Notes: generated by a model not told the origin, from the letters alone. Shown: positions 10,576-23,631, counted from the stretch's first letter. The stretch is DNA of 64,000 nucleotides from Byssothecium circinans (GCA_010015675.1 ML977039.1:151498-215497), one strand, 5' to 3'. A program made the numbers and translations.

Positions 10576-13500
10576 ATGGGCGCCGACGACCTCATCGACT
10601 TCGAGGTGATTGAAACCCAAAAGGAAAACATCCAGGCGCTGCCCAGCGGCCGCTCCGCCAAAGCGCTGGCCCAGCTGTACACGCCGCCGCTCTCGTCGCC
10701 GTCGCCGTCGCCGTTGCAGATGCAGGATGGGCACAACGAGACGCGGCGGCAGTTCGAACAGGAGCTGCTGGCCATGGCCGACCACGACGACCCACTCGAC
10801 ATCTACGACCGCTACGTGAAGTGGACGCTCGACGCCTACCCGTCGGCGCAGAACACGCCGCAATCGCAACTGTGCCCGCTGCTCGAGCGCGCCACAAAGG
10901 CCTTCCAGGCGTCGGACCACTACAAGGACGACCCGCGCTACCTCCGGCTCTGGCTGCACTACATCCGCTTCTTCTCCGACGCCCCGCGCGAGGCCTTTGC
11001 CTACCTTGCGCGCCACCGCATCGGCGGCAATTTGGCCCTGTTCTACGAGGAGTTTGCCGCATGGCTCGAGACGGCGGGCCGCTGGTCACAGGCTGAAGAG
11101 GTGTACCGCATGGGCATCGACAAGGCGGCGCGTCCGGTCGAGCGCCTGGTGCGCAAGTACGCAGAGTTCCAGCACCGCCTCGAGAGTCGCCCGCAGGACG
11201 CGCCAGAGCCCACCAGTCCTGCGCTGCCCACGGTCCGCCCCGCGCTCGCTGCAAAGGCCGACCCGTTCACACACGCCGCCGCTGGACCAGCCGATCCGCA
11301 GACCCAAGGCCGAGCCCGCACAGGAGCCGGCGCGCCAAGGTCGAACAAGCCGAAGCTCGCCGTCTTCTCCGACGGTGACGAGCCGCCCAAGCCCGGCTCG
11401 AGCTCAAGCTCAAAGGGCTGGGACAGCATTGGATCGCTCGGTGAGCGGAAGAAGGAGAACACGACCGAAGCACGATCGTGGGTAGGCGAGACTCTCAAGG
11501 TTGGGAAGAAGAACGCCGGCCTCCAGAAGATGACGATATTCAAGGACGAGGTAAGCATAGTCACCTACACATACCCCTTCGTGTATTTACGATCGTAGGA
11601 CTAACGGGTTGGCGTTTGCCTCTATGTAATTCAGAACGAATCAAATCCTAATGACGAACCTGCAATCCCTCATCCCTTGCGTGAGCACCAACAAGCCGTC
11701 AATCCAAAGACCGGAAGATTAGAAATTGTCTACGTGGATCTGCAAAAGGTGTACCCCAATCGTGAAGATCCAATGTCGGAAGAGTACTCCTTCGAGGAGC
11801 TTCGAGCTAGGCATCGCGGCTGGCTGGACTTGGACTGGGCAGCCATCAGGCGTGAAGAGCAGGAAAAAGCCAGACAGCCAGTCGAAGCCTCAGCATCGAA
11901 GCCTGCTAAGCCGAAATCATCGCCCCTAGCACACAAGGAGCAGCAAAGAGAATCCCCCAAACCACAGACAGTGCCGCTCAAAGGAAGTATCGATGACGAC
12001 AATGATATGAACGACGAGAACATGCCGCCTTCGCAAGTAGATGTAGAGAAGACAAAAGCAGCCAAAAAAGCACGAAGAGAAGAGCGTGCGAATCGAACCA
12101 GGAAGATCAAGGTGATGGAAGTCAAAGAGATTCGTGGAGAAACGCAGACGAGTAGGTACACCATCCCTCCGCACTTGGTCCAGACTGACAAAACAAAGTC
12201 CAAACAAATCTGGACTCTCCAACCGGCCGCAAACTTCGACGAAAGAAAGGATCCAAAGAGGCAACGGTGACTATCAACACCAAGGAAGCCATGGATGAGA
12301 TCTACGACATGTTCAACCAGCCTCTTGAGGAACACACGGAAGCAGCTACGGAAGCCGAGAGCGAAGAAGAAAGTAGCGACGATGAGGATGACGACTATAC
12401 TAGTGTCGGAGAGAGCACGGGCACAGGCAGGATATCTTGTGCCAACAGCGAGTTCGGAGACGAAACTACAGCAGCCGACTTCACTCTCGGCACCACGATG
12501 GGTGATGGTGAGGACAGTGGGTCTGAAGTTGATAATACCGATGCCAAGAGCGTCTCAGGGTGGTCTGAATTCACGGAGAGCAAGCATGTTCCAGGACAAC
12601 ACCGTCACCCCGCGTCAGACAATGAAGTCGATGGTTCTGACGCAGAATCGTTTGCCGACACCTCTCATGGGCAACCTGAGGAGCAGAGCCAGGAGCTCGT
12701 CACGCCGACTTCTCCCGAAGCACCGAGCTCGCTCCCCACACGCTGCGTACCTGTACCTCCAGAGAACTACGACATTCCTACTCAACCGTATCGGGATCCT
12801 GCTGTGGCCGCTAACAACCGCCTTCCATTCATGACACCAATCGTCGAGAAGACCGAATCGTCACTTGGAATAGCAACTAGCCACGCCCAGAAGGAGTACT
12901 TTGCAGCGAAGACACCTTCGCGTTCCAAAGGTGCACCCACCATAGTCGAAGATGACAACGAGCTCTGGAGTAGCCCATTTCAAGAAGTATTCGTAGATCC
13001 GCTAGGAGGTGCAGGAAAAGTGGCGAAACTGGCCTTGAGGGAGATCAAGCCTGTCGAACCAAAACCTTCCGTGCCGGCGAAGAAAGATGCTAGCCTCAAG
13101 GATACAAAACAAAAGGGGCCCATTATCAAAGATGTTCAATGCAACCCGGTGGACGAAGCAATTAGAGAAAACATCCTTCGGGAAATTCAACCACCCTTGT
13201 CTTCTTATGACGGCTATTTTGCAGACATGGATAAGAGCTACAGAAAGGGCGCTGAAATTCGCAAGTTCACGAAAGCAATGACGAAAGCGAATGGCCGTAA
13301 CTCCACCGAAAAGACCATGACCAACCTGTCCATCGCACCCATGCTCGTTTTCACAGGATCGGAAAGGCTATACACAGTCAAGAAAGAGCTAGGCAAAGGC
13401 GCCTTTGCTCCAGTGTACCTTGCGGAGAGTGTGACCACCGAAGAGCAGGATGAAAACCAAGCTGTGCAAATGGGCAAAGGCGAATTCGGCCTCAAGCGGC

Positions 13501-14396
13501 AGTCTCTGGAGGCCATCAAGATGGAAGAGCCACCATCTCCTTGGGAATTCTACATAATGCGACAAGCTAGACGACGTCTTGGTGTATCTCGGCCGGTCGA
13601 CTCGATTGTCCATGCATATGAGATGCACATGTTCAAGGATGAGGGTTACCTCATTGAGGAATTTCGGGACCAAGGCACTCTTCTTGATCTAGTCAACATC
13701 GCTCGCGCAGAAAATGGAGTCATGGACGAGCAACTGGCAATGTTCTTCACTGTCGAGCTTTTCCGGACCGTGGAGGCATTGCACTCCAAGGGCTTGATCC
13801 ACGGCGATCTGAAGTCTGACAACATCCTGGTCCGATTCGATGCTCTGCCCAAGGACGAGGTGTGGGATTGCCAATACCGGCGCGATGGCACGGCAGGCTG
13901 GTCGTGCAAAGGCGTCGCTTTGATTGATTTTGGTCGTGGTATCGACATGAAAGCCTTCGTCCCCAACGTCCAATTCATCGCCGACTGGCCCACGACCGAA
14001 GCCGACTGCGCCGAAATGCGCGAGCTGCGCCCTTGGACGTATCAGATTGACTACCACGGTCTCGCTGGCATCGTCCACAACCTCCTGTTTGGCAAATACA
14101 TCTCGACGGTTGCGGAACGAGCAGCTTCTCTAGGTGCTGGCGCGACTAAGAGTTACCGCCTGAAGGAGAGTTTGAAACGGTACTGGCAGACGGAAATCTG
14201 GCAAGACACATTTGACCTGCTGCTGAACCCGCTGATGCATCTGAGTGGGGAAGAGGGCGCGAAGATGCCCGTGTTGAGGGGCATGAAGGATGTGAGGGAG
14301 AGGATGGAGGGTTATTTGGAGCACAATTGCGAGAAGGGCGTCGGGTTGAAGTCGCTGGTGCGGAGAATGGAGGAGGCGGTCAAGAAGAGGGGATGA
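10576..14396 (+). CDS. bub1: Spindle assembly checkpoint kinase BUB1 (Mad3/Bub1 type)
   Basis: Three exons, 10576-11550, 11635-12151 and 12199-14396, with introns of 84 and 47 bp; the product is 1229 residues. The N-terminus has a KEN box at residues 16-18 (ETQKENIQALPSG) followed by the TPR-like Mad3/Bub1 region (about 60-210). A GLEBS-type Bub3-binding motif follows (EEYSFEELRA), then the conserved INTKEAMDEIYDMFNQPL motif, long acidic linkers, and a C-terminal kinase domain (about 885-1200). Kinase motifs are intact: glycine loop LGKGAFAPVYLAE, Lys in EAIKMEE, catalytic HGDLKSDN, and DFGRG. The second intron join gives ETQTIQTNLDSPTG, matching the family. It would monitor kinetochore attachment and restrain APC/C. 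The start at 10576 has a good context (GCCATGG); an ATG at 10567 would add three residues. Confidence 0.95.
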
Positions 14397-14748
14397 TGTG
14401 GTGGCCTGGCGGACAGGGCATTCGGCATTCTCGGTGTTGAGCGGCATTGCTAGGCGTTGACGTTGTTGCTTTTAAGTTTCGGGGGTGTTGGTCTGTTAGA
14501 TATCTAATGTAAGCAAACGTGGGGTGTGGTCTGTGCGCAGCAGCCTAGCTCTTGAGCTTCACTTGCACTGCTACTTGCCGTCCACGGCGTAACAGCGCGC
14601 CCACAGCTTTCCGTCCCCTTTGTACGTCTCTGCCCCTGCCCCTGCCTCTGCCTCATCGCCGGCCCCAGTCTTTCTCGGTCTCGGCATCACGGCGCCCTCC
14701 TGAAGTCGGCACCTCTGGCCGCCACAACCCCCGCGATCTGCACACACC
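14397..14748. other. BUB1-CSN3 intergenic region
   Basis: 352 bp between two genes on the same strand, holding the BUB1 3' flank and the CSN3 promoter. It contains a CCCCTG/CCTCTG-rich pyrimidine tract at about 14635-14653. Nothing else is recognisable. Confidence 0.4.
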
Positions 14749-16548
14749 ATGTCTGGAGAGCTACTCAACGTCCTGCTTGGATTCCAACCGCAGGCTCCAG
14801 AGCTGCGGGAGAGGCGCGAGTACGACAAGCATGCCCGCGAGTTCCTCGACGCCCTGCATAAGATCGCCCCGTCGTACTTCCTCAAGGGCGCCGACACGCC
14901 GCAGGACATCTTGAACGTCCTGGATCCCACCACAAACTCGATCGCGTACGCCGTCACACTGCGCCTCCGCATCCAGAACGCAATCGACCGCAAGGCCACG
15001 GCGCCGCTGCAGCCGGGGAATTCACTCTGGAATAGTCTTGTGCTCTTCCTGGAGTCGTTCGACCCGGTGCAGATGCGGTATGCTGGCATCGAGTACAAGA
15101 GGCTGGTGGAGTATGTTGAGCAGATAGCGCGGGGCGTGGGATCGGTATGACGCTCGTTCTTCAGACGCAGAGACGCAGAAGCTGACGGTAGCTAGCCAGC
15201 GCTCGCCATAGCGCCCATACGGTCCGCAATGTTGCGCCTCGACCCCACCACCGGTTGCTTCACATGCACTCACCTCAGTTTCGTACGGCTATGTCTGGAG
15301 ACGCGCTCGTATACGGCCGCAGTCCCTATCCTGGACAACTACATCCACAGCCTCCCCTCGGCCATCCAGCCATTGCTCCGGGACGGCACCGAGTACTCTG
15401 TTCCCTGCGCCGACTCGACCACCAGTGGCGAATTCATACACACAAGATCCGGCCATTCGGAGAAGATCACCCTGGCTGACGTGCAAGAGTACTATTTGCT
15501 TGGGGCTATGGCATATATGGGTGCGCGTCAGTTCAAGCACGCTCATCAGCTGCTGGAGCATGCGCTGGTGGTCCCTACGGCAAATGTAGCGAACGGACTT
15601 ATGCTAGAAGCTTACAAGAAGTGGCTGGTCCTGGGCTGTTTAGTGAACAACAAATCGGTGAGTCTCGCATTCAATGAGTAGCACACTACACGCATGGTCC
15701 CAGGGCACCCCATCTTGACAGGGCCTGCGCATTATGAGCCAAGGAGCTCGTGCTAACCCCATCATCTAGGCGAAGCAGACGCCTCGAACAGCAAACAGCA
15801 ACGCCATGAAGCAAGTGCGCAATGCTGCCAAAGCTTACGAGGCTCTCGTCGACGCCTTCTCGCAATTTGGCAATCTTCTAAAGTTGAAGGCCCAGGTCGC
15901 GGCAGGCCACGATATGTGGGCAGAGGTATGCCAATCTTCTTCCTCTTCCACTTGAAACCCGAGAATGGTTGCGTTTGTCGTCTTTGGACTCGCAACGCTC
16001 GCTAGGGGCGTTTACGACGCGGGACCCTCTGTTTCAACGCTTGGGCGCTTGGCTAACGCAACGTGCAGGACGGCAATGCAGGTTTGGTCGACGAACTGGT
16101 GCAACACCAATCCAGGTCTTTTGTGTCTCGCCTATCACGGACGTTCTCGGCGATACCAGTCTCAAACATCGCTACCAGCGTCGGCGGCAATGTCGACGAT
16201 ACCACTGCATTTGTGGAGACTCTGATACGGGACGGCTTCTTGAACGCACGTTTGGAGCGGAACGACAAGCCAGAGGTAGGCGCTGTTCTGCGTTTCTCTC
16301 ACAACCCCACGCAAGGCCCGCTCGCCAAATCAGAAAAGCAGCAGCAGCAAGCGCTTCTGGAGCAGACGCAGCGGACCAACGCGCTGGCGGAGCAGGTGAA
16401 GGACGCGGACTTCCGTCTGAGCATCACGAAAGAGTACGCCGAGTATGTCAGACGCCAGAACAAGAAGGCGAGCGGCGGCAGTGCAGATGCCATGGATATG
16501 GGGGGTTGGGGCGATGAAGACGAAGACATGATGAGCGACCTGCGCTGA
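14749..16548 (+). CDS. csn3: COP9 signalosome subunit 3 (PCI domain)
   Basis: Four exons, 14749-15144, 15196-15657, 15770-15925 and 16069-16548, all joined in phase 0; introns are 51, 112, 143 bp with clear branch sites (CTGAC, GCTAAC, GCTAAC). The product is 497 residues. The first two exons form the helical-repeat part (including APIRSAMLRLDPTTGCFT and HLSFVRLCLE). The PCI winged-helix region is in the last third (RLSRTFSAIPVSNIATSVGG, ETLIRDGFLNARLE). The end is Gly/Asp-rich (MDMGGWGDEDEDMMSDLR), typical of fungal CSN3. The COP9 signalosome removes NEDD8 from cullins; in filamentous fungi it links light, development and secondary metabolism. Confidence in the exon joins is high because the protein stays collinear with the family. 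Confidence 0.92.
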
Positions 16549-17468
16549 GCCTGGATGAGGAGGGAGACAGGCTGGAGTGAAGGGCGCGAGCAGACGATGG
16601 TCGGATGGTGTGAGGAGCCCGTCAGCGATCAGTCGATATGGGATATTTGATAGTATGAGATACAGTAGGTTGGTGAGCACTGAGCACTGTCGGACGAGCC
16701 ATGACGCAACAACGGTAATGCACGAAACGAGATGAAAACGGGGCTACTGGACATGGGGTTTCCATGGTGTCCGTAGGCACTATCGCATCGGGCAGTCCGT
16801 AGACTAGAGGCAGGCACCAGGACCTGAATTGATGGCGCCAGCGCACACATACAAGATGCCACGATGATGACCGTTGATGGAGTCGCCGGTGGTGTGCGGC
16901 CTCTTTGCTTTTGTTTCGCAGTGGGTGTGCATGAATCGGGCTACCAGCAGGACAGATCGGAGGGTGAGCGGGCGTGGGTGAAACGCGGTGAGGCCTCTGG
17001 ACCGACTCCGGCGCCCGCACACCCATCTCATCCCCGACGACACTGTCCGCACTCTGCAGTAGAGTTGGAGTGTGGAATTGGCGCGGGTCTCGAGAACTCA
17101 AATCAGTCAGGGCGACACTTGCACTCTTGACATACAGAGGTCGGGAGCTCGTCGAGGTTGCCATGCACGCCCTCGCTGTGAAGTTCTGCCGTTTGCACTT
17201 GAACATTGGCGGTTGTAGTCGACGGGTGGGACGTCTACACCTGCACCTGCACCTGCACCTGCACGGGCACTCCATTCACTCCTGGCTAGCCGCATCGAGC
17301 GTCTCTAACCACAACCCCTGGGCCGGCGTCCCAGTGCAGCAGTGCTCTGCTCCACGGCTCTACGGGCGGATGCAGCTTGGCCACCACCGACCAGGAACTG
17401 CCTCCAGCCAGTGCACGTAGACTAGAATACATACAGATTGCGCAGTGGTACAACACCGTCGCCTGGCC

Positions 17469-17527
17469 GCAACGCAACGCAACGCAACGCACCGCACCGC
17501 ACCGCACCGCACCGCACCGCACCGCCA
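17469..17527. repeat. CGCAA/CGCAC pentanucleotide microsatellite
   Basis: About four copies of CGCAA run directly into about seven copies of CGCAC, ending in a CCACCG. The one-base unit switch suggests point mutation followed by expansion. It sits about 220 bp upstream of the MIT-domain gene start, so probably in its promoter or leader. Confidence 0.8.
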
Positions 17528-17603
17528 CCGTCCCGGGTCGCCGCCGCCGCACCCGATTGCAGCACTGCAGCATTGCAGCATCGTCGCTCCAGCGCGTTCT
17601 ACG

Positions 17604-17640
17604 TTCTGCGTTCTGCGTTCTGCGTTCTGCGTCCCGCGTT
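17604..17640. repeat. TTCTGCG heptanucleotide array
   Basis: Roughly five near-perfect copies of TTCTGCG, then degenerate copies with CCCGCG to about 17660. Upstream of the MIT-domain gene. Confidence 0.7.
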
Positions 17641-17745
17641 CTGCGTCCCGCGTTCCTGCGCACGCCGCCATGCGGGAGCATTGTGGTGCATGAGAACGCA
17701 TTACCGGACCGCCTGTCTCAAACACTTCAGGCTGCCAGTGTGGCC

Positions 17746-20700
17746 ATGAACATCTCCACGACCACGTCCTCGCCGGCCGATGTGCCCACGCCCACGCCCG
17801 CGCCCCTCCTCCACCGCCGCTCCGAGCGCAGCAACTCCATCTCGTCGTCGATCGTCACCGTCCAGCGGTCCGCCTCGTTCAGGGACACGATCCCCGATCC
17901 GTCACAACCCCACAGCAGCAGCAGCAGAAGAGACACACCGCCTCCGCGACGCCGTTCCAGCGCTGCCGCCGGCACCGATTCTGGCTCTGGCGAAGGCTCT
18001 GGCGACGGCATTGGCAATCTGAACCGCTGGTCGCAGAGCACCCAGGACAGCTCCAAGTCGCCGAGACAGCTCATCACCACCACGTCCACGACCACCACCA
18101 CCGTCTCCTCCACCACCCCGCAGGCCTTCGGCGCCGTCAATGGAGCGCCGCCCGCGAGCCCTCGTCGCAGCCGTCCTCGCTCGCCCGTCTACAACCCGCC
18201 CGCCTCCGCCGCCCTGCTGCCCCAGATCCCCTCGCTGCCCGCCCTGCTGCCCGCCACCGTCTACGACCCCAGCAGCCCGCACACCGGCTCCTCGAGCGAC
18301 GCCCCCTCGTCGGCCGGCTTCTTCACCCCCGGCACCTACACATCGACTGCCTCGGCCGACTACTTCAGCACCCGTCCGCGCGCCCACTCGAACCAGCGCC
18401 CGGCCTCGCGCACCAAGGCCGACAGAGTGCTAGGGAGGTCGCCTCTGGGCTCGCCCCCCGCCGCCGTGCTCGAGTCGGAAGCGAGGTACAGAGCAGGTTC
18501 GGCCTCTTCGCGCCTGGTGCCCGTGTCGGCGGCACGCCCAAGGGAGACGCCACCGCAACCGCCGCAGAGTGCCGGCCACGAACGCTCGCTTTCCAAAGAG
18601 CAGGGCTCACGGGGCCGCAGCGAGAGCAACGCCAGCCGTCTCGACGACGGCTTCCTGGGCACCCCGCCGCGCACTCGGGAGCGCCGCGAAAAGGACAAGA
18701 AGACGATGCTTTCCCGCGCGCTGCAGAAGGCCAACACTGCAGTCTTGCTGGACAATGCGCAGAACTTCGAGGGCGCCGTGCAGGCGTATGGCGATGCCTG
18801 CAAATTGCTGCAGCAGGTCATGATACGCAGTTCAGGCGAGGAAGACCGTCGCAAGCTGGACTCGATTGTAAGTGCCCCGCCCCCTCTCCTCCTCCTTGTC
18901 CCCCATGTCCACCTAGTCCTCGCTGGCTCGACGCTGATCTCAATAGCGAATAACCTACACCAATCGCATTGAAGAGCTCAAGAGACTGGATCTAGGTGAC
19001 CAGGCCAATGGCAAGTCCCTGCCTGCCCGACCCATGAGCAACGAGTCGCTCGACGAAGGCCGCTCCATGCTGCTAGATGCAGCAGAGGACGACGCCGTAA
19101 TTCACACAGCATCTGCGACGAGAACCGTCAACAACCAGTCTCTTGACAGCGACCAGCCGGCTGCAACCGGTTTGCCCCCTGCATCCTCACAGCAACTGCC
19201 CCTGCGTACGGCCCAGCCTGGCGGTCCTCGAGAGTCCGTCATCACGACTGCTATTCGCGACGTACAAAAAAGCATGTCCAGCAGCACGGAATTCCATCTC
19301 CAACCCCCGCCTGGCCGTCTTGCCAACGATGCGCCTGCCCTGGGCACGCCCGGACTAGAATCGCCCATGGACCACAGCTACATGCCGCCGCCGCTCTCCC
19401 CTCGACCGCCAACCTCCCCGCTGTCCCATTCCAAAGACTTCGAAGCCGGTGCTCAAAATGCATCGACAGCTTCGACAGGTACGCACAAGAGAGGAAATAG
19501 TAGTGAATCGATATCCTGGCTTGACACGATAGACGAGTCCGGCGGATCATCCTGTTCATCGTCTGTGCATTCACTCTCTCCAGATGGCATGCGCCGGAAA
19601 CACATCCGAAGTGCTAGTGGCGCTACAGAAGCGGAATTTGACGCCGCACTCGACGCAGCCGTAGAAGCTGCATATGACGACGGTTATGAGCCTTACGAAG
19701 ATGAATCGTTACCCAACTCCGCCGAACTGATTGCTACGAAGTTACGAAATGTGGAACTTGCGAAAGAAAGAGTGCGCGAGGCTGAGAGGGAAGAAGCAGT
19801 GGCTGCGGCCAAATACCGTTACATGGACACTCAGCTGCGCAAGGAAAGCCTCCCGCACGTAAGAGAGAGCGCCGAGTACAAATTTCAGGATGAGGCCGAA
19901 GAGGAGGAACGCTTGCTGGATGAGATGACGAGGGAATACATGCTCGATGGATTCGATTTCGACCTGCAGACAAAATCATCGTTACCGCGGCAATCTGATT
20001 CAAGTGGCTTTTCCGGGAGCACGTACAACAGCTCTGTGTCCTCGCACAGAACTACGGGTGGAACATCCCTATCGACCGTTGCGGAAGTGATGCATCCAAC
20101 GAAACAAAAAGCAGCAGCACACCCACTTCCTGTGCCTCCGCCTTCAGCCCCATTACCTTCGGTATCGGAATCCCAGACGTCCCAGGTTAACGACGCCGCG
20201 CAGACGACACCAAAAGCATCGCACGCCACGAGGGATTCCACCTCGGTACGGAGCCGGCGCCTGTCGGGTCAGAACCTCAAATCGCTGAAAATCGAAACGG
20301 CTTTGCCGCCAGTACAACCTGCTCCGCTCACTGACAAGGTTACGGGGAGTGATAAAGAGCCACGATCTGACATCCCGCCATTACCAAAATCCGCGGCCGC
20401 TGCAACTTTTGGTGGCACACAATCCACAGTCGACTCAGTTTTCAAGGTGCCCGCAATCCCACAGGCTCAAGCTCATCCGCCCGCCAATCTCAGCGCTCCT
20501 TCACCACAGCCTCAACTTATTCCAAGTCCAGCGGATACTACGTTCACAGTTTCACCAGCCACGCCCGCCCTTAGCCATGCCATGTCGAACGACACCACAC
20601 TTATTCCAGGCTCACCAAAGGCTGGCAAGAGCTCCGCAATGGGCATCAGGAAGAACAAGTCTTCTCTCAGTTTGAAACAACGCACGCTGTCAATTTCGAG

Positions 20701-21865
20701 TCCCGACGGCTCAGACGGCTCAGTAGGCACTCCTCTCAGTGCATCCTTTTCGTTTGCAGGCCGAAAACCAAGCAATACGACCATGCCGATGCCGACACCG
20801 AGCGTTCCCACTTTCAACGTGGATGGGCTACCCAGTGGCGGCATGCATTTATTTGAAAGTGACATACATTCACCTTATTCGCCAGGATCACCCAGCGCTG
20901 CCGTGACGAATGCACCGATTCCGCTAGAGCCTTGCCCGGACTCGTATCTGCTGCGACCCTTCTGGCTTATGCGGTGTTTCTATCAAACCATTGCACACCC
21001 ACGTGGCGGATATCTCTCGACCAAGCTATTCATACCCCGCGATGTATGGCGTGTCAAGGGCGTCAAGCTGAAATACCTCGACGACAAGATTGCTAATTGC
21101 GACATGCTCACTGCGGCTTTACAAAAACTATCTTCTGTAGATACTTTAGATGCGGACGCCGTACTAGAAGAGATGCAGGCGCTTGAAGTCGTCTTAGATC
21201 AAGTGCAAACACAGTTAGCGAAGAAACTAGGCAATGAGGTTGGCGTACAAAGCGTCTCCATTCTCTTTAAAGACGCGCACACCGTAGGCCACGGCACTGC
21301 GGCGGAAAACACATCGGAGAAGGGGTCTCACGGATCACAAGACCACGCACCAAAGAGCGCAATGTCGCAAGGCAAATCATATCTTTCTTCCTGGCGGAAG
21401 TTGCGATCGAAAAACTCCGCCGTTGGATTGAGCAACATGTCCGGGCCGAAGCACGACCGCAGCGAAGTATCAAAGGACTCCTTGACGATGGCGACGCTTC
21501 CGATGACCAGTCTACCCAACATTAGATTTGCGAAACGGGACGCGTCGAACGTTACTTTTGAAGGACCAAATGCAACTTACATGGGCAGTCTGGCAAAGCT
21601 ATTCGATGCCGCTCAAATTCTGGGTGAGTAACTTCTCCTTGGCGAACTCGGGATACATTGCTAATGAACGTCAACAGACCAAATCGCTCGCCAGGTTGAA
21701 GACCCTGGTCTCAAGCACTCTTCACCCACGCACGTCGGTCTCGAACTCTCTGCCCGCCATGCCGCCGAATTCTTTGGCTTTTACATCTGCCGGTTCGTAC
21801 TCGCTGATGTCACGCTGATGCTGGACAAGTTCATCAAGCGGGGCAGTGAGTGGGTATTGGTGTGA
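17746..21865 (+). CDS. MIT domain-containing protein, conserved in filamentous fungi
   Basis: Three exons, 17746-18867, 18947-21623 and 21678-21865 (introns 79 and 54 bp); the product is about 1328 residues. Residues about 1-310 are Ser/Pro/Thr-rich and disordered. An MIT (microtubule-interacting and transport) helical bundle lies at about 312-395 (MLSRALQKANTAVLLDNAQN, AYGDACKLLQQVM, RITYTNRIEELKRLDLG); the first intron falls inside it. The middle is disordered, with an acidic and coiled stretch (RVREAEREEAVAAAKYRYMD). A conserved C-terminal domain follows (CPDSYLLRPFWLMRCFYQT, GGYLSTKLFIPRDVW). MIT domains usually bind ESCRT-III tails, suggesting a role in membrane trafficking; the exact job is unknown. 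The last exon is the least certain part: a GTGAGT at 21846 could be a further donor and change the C-terminus. Confidence 0.75.
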
Positions 21866-22631
21866 AGGATAGTATGCTGTTGTTGAATGTAGCTGTAATG
21901 AGAGGTTGTAGTAGGGCACGCGGATGCCTGAATCTCACCTTCGTTTACACTGCTCTGTCGTCTTCCCAGTCACCCGATTTTCTGCCATTTGCGGGTCGGC
22001 GATGTCGCATTTTGGAAGAACGTGTTCTCTCACGAGTTATGTTTTCGCGTTCCCATGATAAGCTCCAACACGTGGGGTCTATCTTCTATTCTTTTCCTTT
22101 TTTGTTCTCCTTGTTTTCTGTCATCGAGATATCCCTCCGAGCGTCCGAGATATACCCCAGGCACCCATCATTATCATTATCGAGCGAAGCGGCTTGTTGT
22201 ACAATCACCTCGGTTCCATCATCCCTTCTCATAGCCGGCTGTCGCTACATGCTTGGACTTTTACGATGAAGGGTGCGATGAGCGACCTTGAGGAGGACGT
22301 TGTATGTTTGCATGTGAGAGAGACGATGTATGTAGTTCATGCGGGGCGGGAAGGAGTTGTTGTAGGCAGGCGCTTCAGAAGGAAGTTGGAAAAGAATGGA
22401 AAGGCTATTTGAACGTATATTTTCAAATTGCTGTGTAGCACGCTATGCGGATAGTGATGAGCGAACAGCCAAGCAGTTGGGCTCACGGATATTGTATATC
22501 GACGCGGGGTATCCTAGACAGCGAGATCATGGCACTTCCTTTAGGGCGGGTTTTGTATTGTTCAGTCTAACCTTTGACACCCGGTTATACTTGTTCCGAC
22601 TATCTCGCAACATAGGCATAGTTCGCACCCA
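21866..22631. other. Convergent 3' flank
   Basis: 766 bp between convergent genes. Only short shadow frames are present and no gene, RNA or repeat is recognisable. Confidence 0.4.
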
Positions 22632-23631
22632 TTATGCGCCGAATCGGCGGGCTACACGAGCAGGCACTACCTCCGAGTTGACCATAGCAGCACCTGGCCG
22701 TGTCTCTGCTCCCATCGCCTTCTTCTCCTCCCTACCCCAAAGCTCTGCGTGAGTGTAGAACCTGCCCATAGGAGCCAGTCTTTCACCCCCAACAACATAC
22801 CTCTTCTTGGGCGAACCGCGACCGGGGAGGTTCAACAGCCTGCTCCAAGCGACCTGCGCATCTTCAAGGCTGCTACTCCCCCTGATGGTTCTCAGAACCG
22901 ATGGGCTGTGTATCAGTTGGGCGGACAACATCGATGTGGAGAACGAAGTGATTGTCTGTTGCAACGCGTCGATGGCGTCCCAGACCGGCTTGTTGAGTTC
23001 CTTATGCCAGGCACCGCCTAGTTTTGTGAGGGCACTGGCGAGGTTTGGCACGCTGCTTACGTAGTCTATGTACGGGTCATCGAGGGAGTTGTTGGAAGGA
23101 ACCGGAAGGGCTGGTGAGACTTCTGGGACGTCTGTCAAGGCGGCTGGAGTAGGGATGTTGACTGGAGGTACAGCAGGAGGTACAGCAGGATTGGCTATCT
23201 CGTTCGTGCCGTTCGGGCCGTTCGGGCCGTTCGGGGGAGTTGTCCAAGCCGTCTGCAGAATTATTAGGACAGGTTGGTCTAATTCCATTGGTCACTCACT
23301 TGATCAACGTTGAGCAGGTACTGTGCACGCAATATTGTCGTTGTAATATTCGTGACGAGGTCGGCTGTTCCCTGGAAACGATTCGTTAGTATCATTCCAT
23401 CCGCACCAGTGTAGCCAGCGAGTCACTAACCATTGCACCTACCGGTGCCGCAGGATCAAAGAATCCCCAGCTCGAGTTATTCGGAGCGGCGTTAATGGTC
23501 TCGGTTGTCGAATCGATAACCGTCTTCAAGTCCTGAAGGTCCTGTACAGCGTGTGGGACGACGGTGGGAAGGAGAAGGATGCCGGTAATGATCATGGTGA
23601 TAGTAAAGACCTTCAGGGAACGTGGAAACAT
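22632..23631 (-). CDS. Unrecognised secreted or membrane-anchored protein
   Basis: Minus-strand gene with three exons, 23631-23431, 23371-23300 and 23252-22632; introns of 59 bp (GTTAGT donor, TACTAAC branch, CCAG acceptor) and 47 bp (GTGAGT donor, GCAG acceptor). All phases agree, giving 297 residues. The N-terminus (MFPRSLKVFTITMIITGILLLPTV) is a signal peptide or anchor. The mature part has Asn-X-Ser/Thr sites, a short NGP repeat (PPNGPNGPNG) and PAVPPAVPP, then a helical, Leu/Ala/Ser-rich half. I do not recognise a family. It resembles in general build the small, lineage-restricted secreted proteins of fungi, but no function can be assigned. Convergent with the MIT gene. Confidence 0.6.

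Larger units (their letters stand above)
16549..17745. other. CSN3-MIT gene intergenic region with microsatellites
   Basis: 1.2 kb without a supported gene. It holds several short tandem repeats: CACCTG units at about 17238-17263, a CGCAA/CGCAC pentanucleotide array at 17469-17527, and a TTCTGCG heptanucleotide array at about 17604-17640. The open frame that crosses the arrays into the downstream gene is low-complexity and is treated as leader, not coding sequence. Confidence 0.45.

Noticed and set aside
17469..17640. Possible CRISPR-like array
   Set aside because: The units are 5- and 7-bp tandem repeats without spacers, in a eukaryotic genome.
17377..17745. In-frame extension of the MIT-domain protein through the microsatellites
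   Set aside because: The translation is repetitive (RTAPHRTAPHRT-like) and all frames through the array are open by chance; the ATG at 17746 starts normal sequence.
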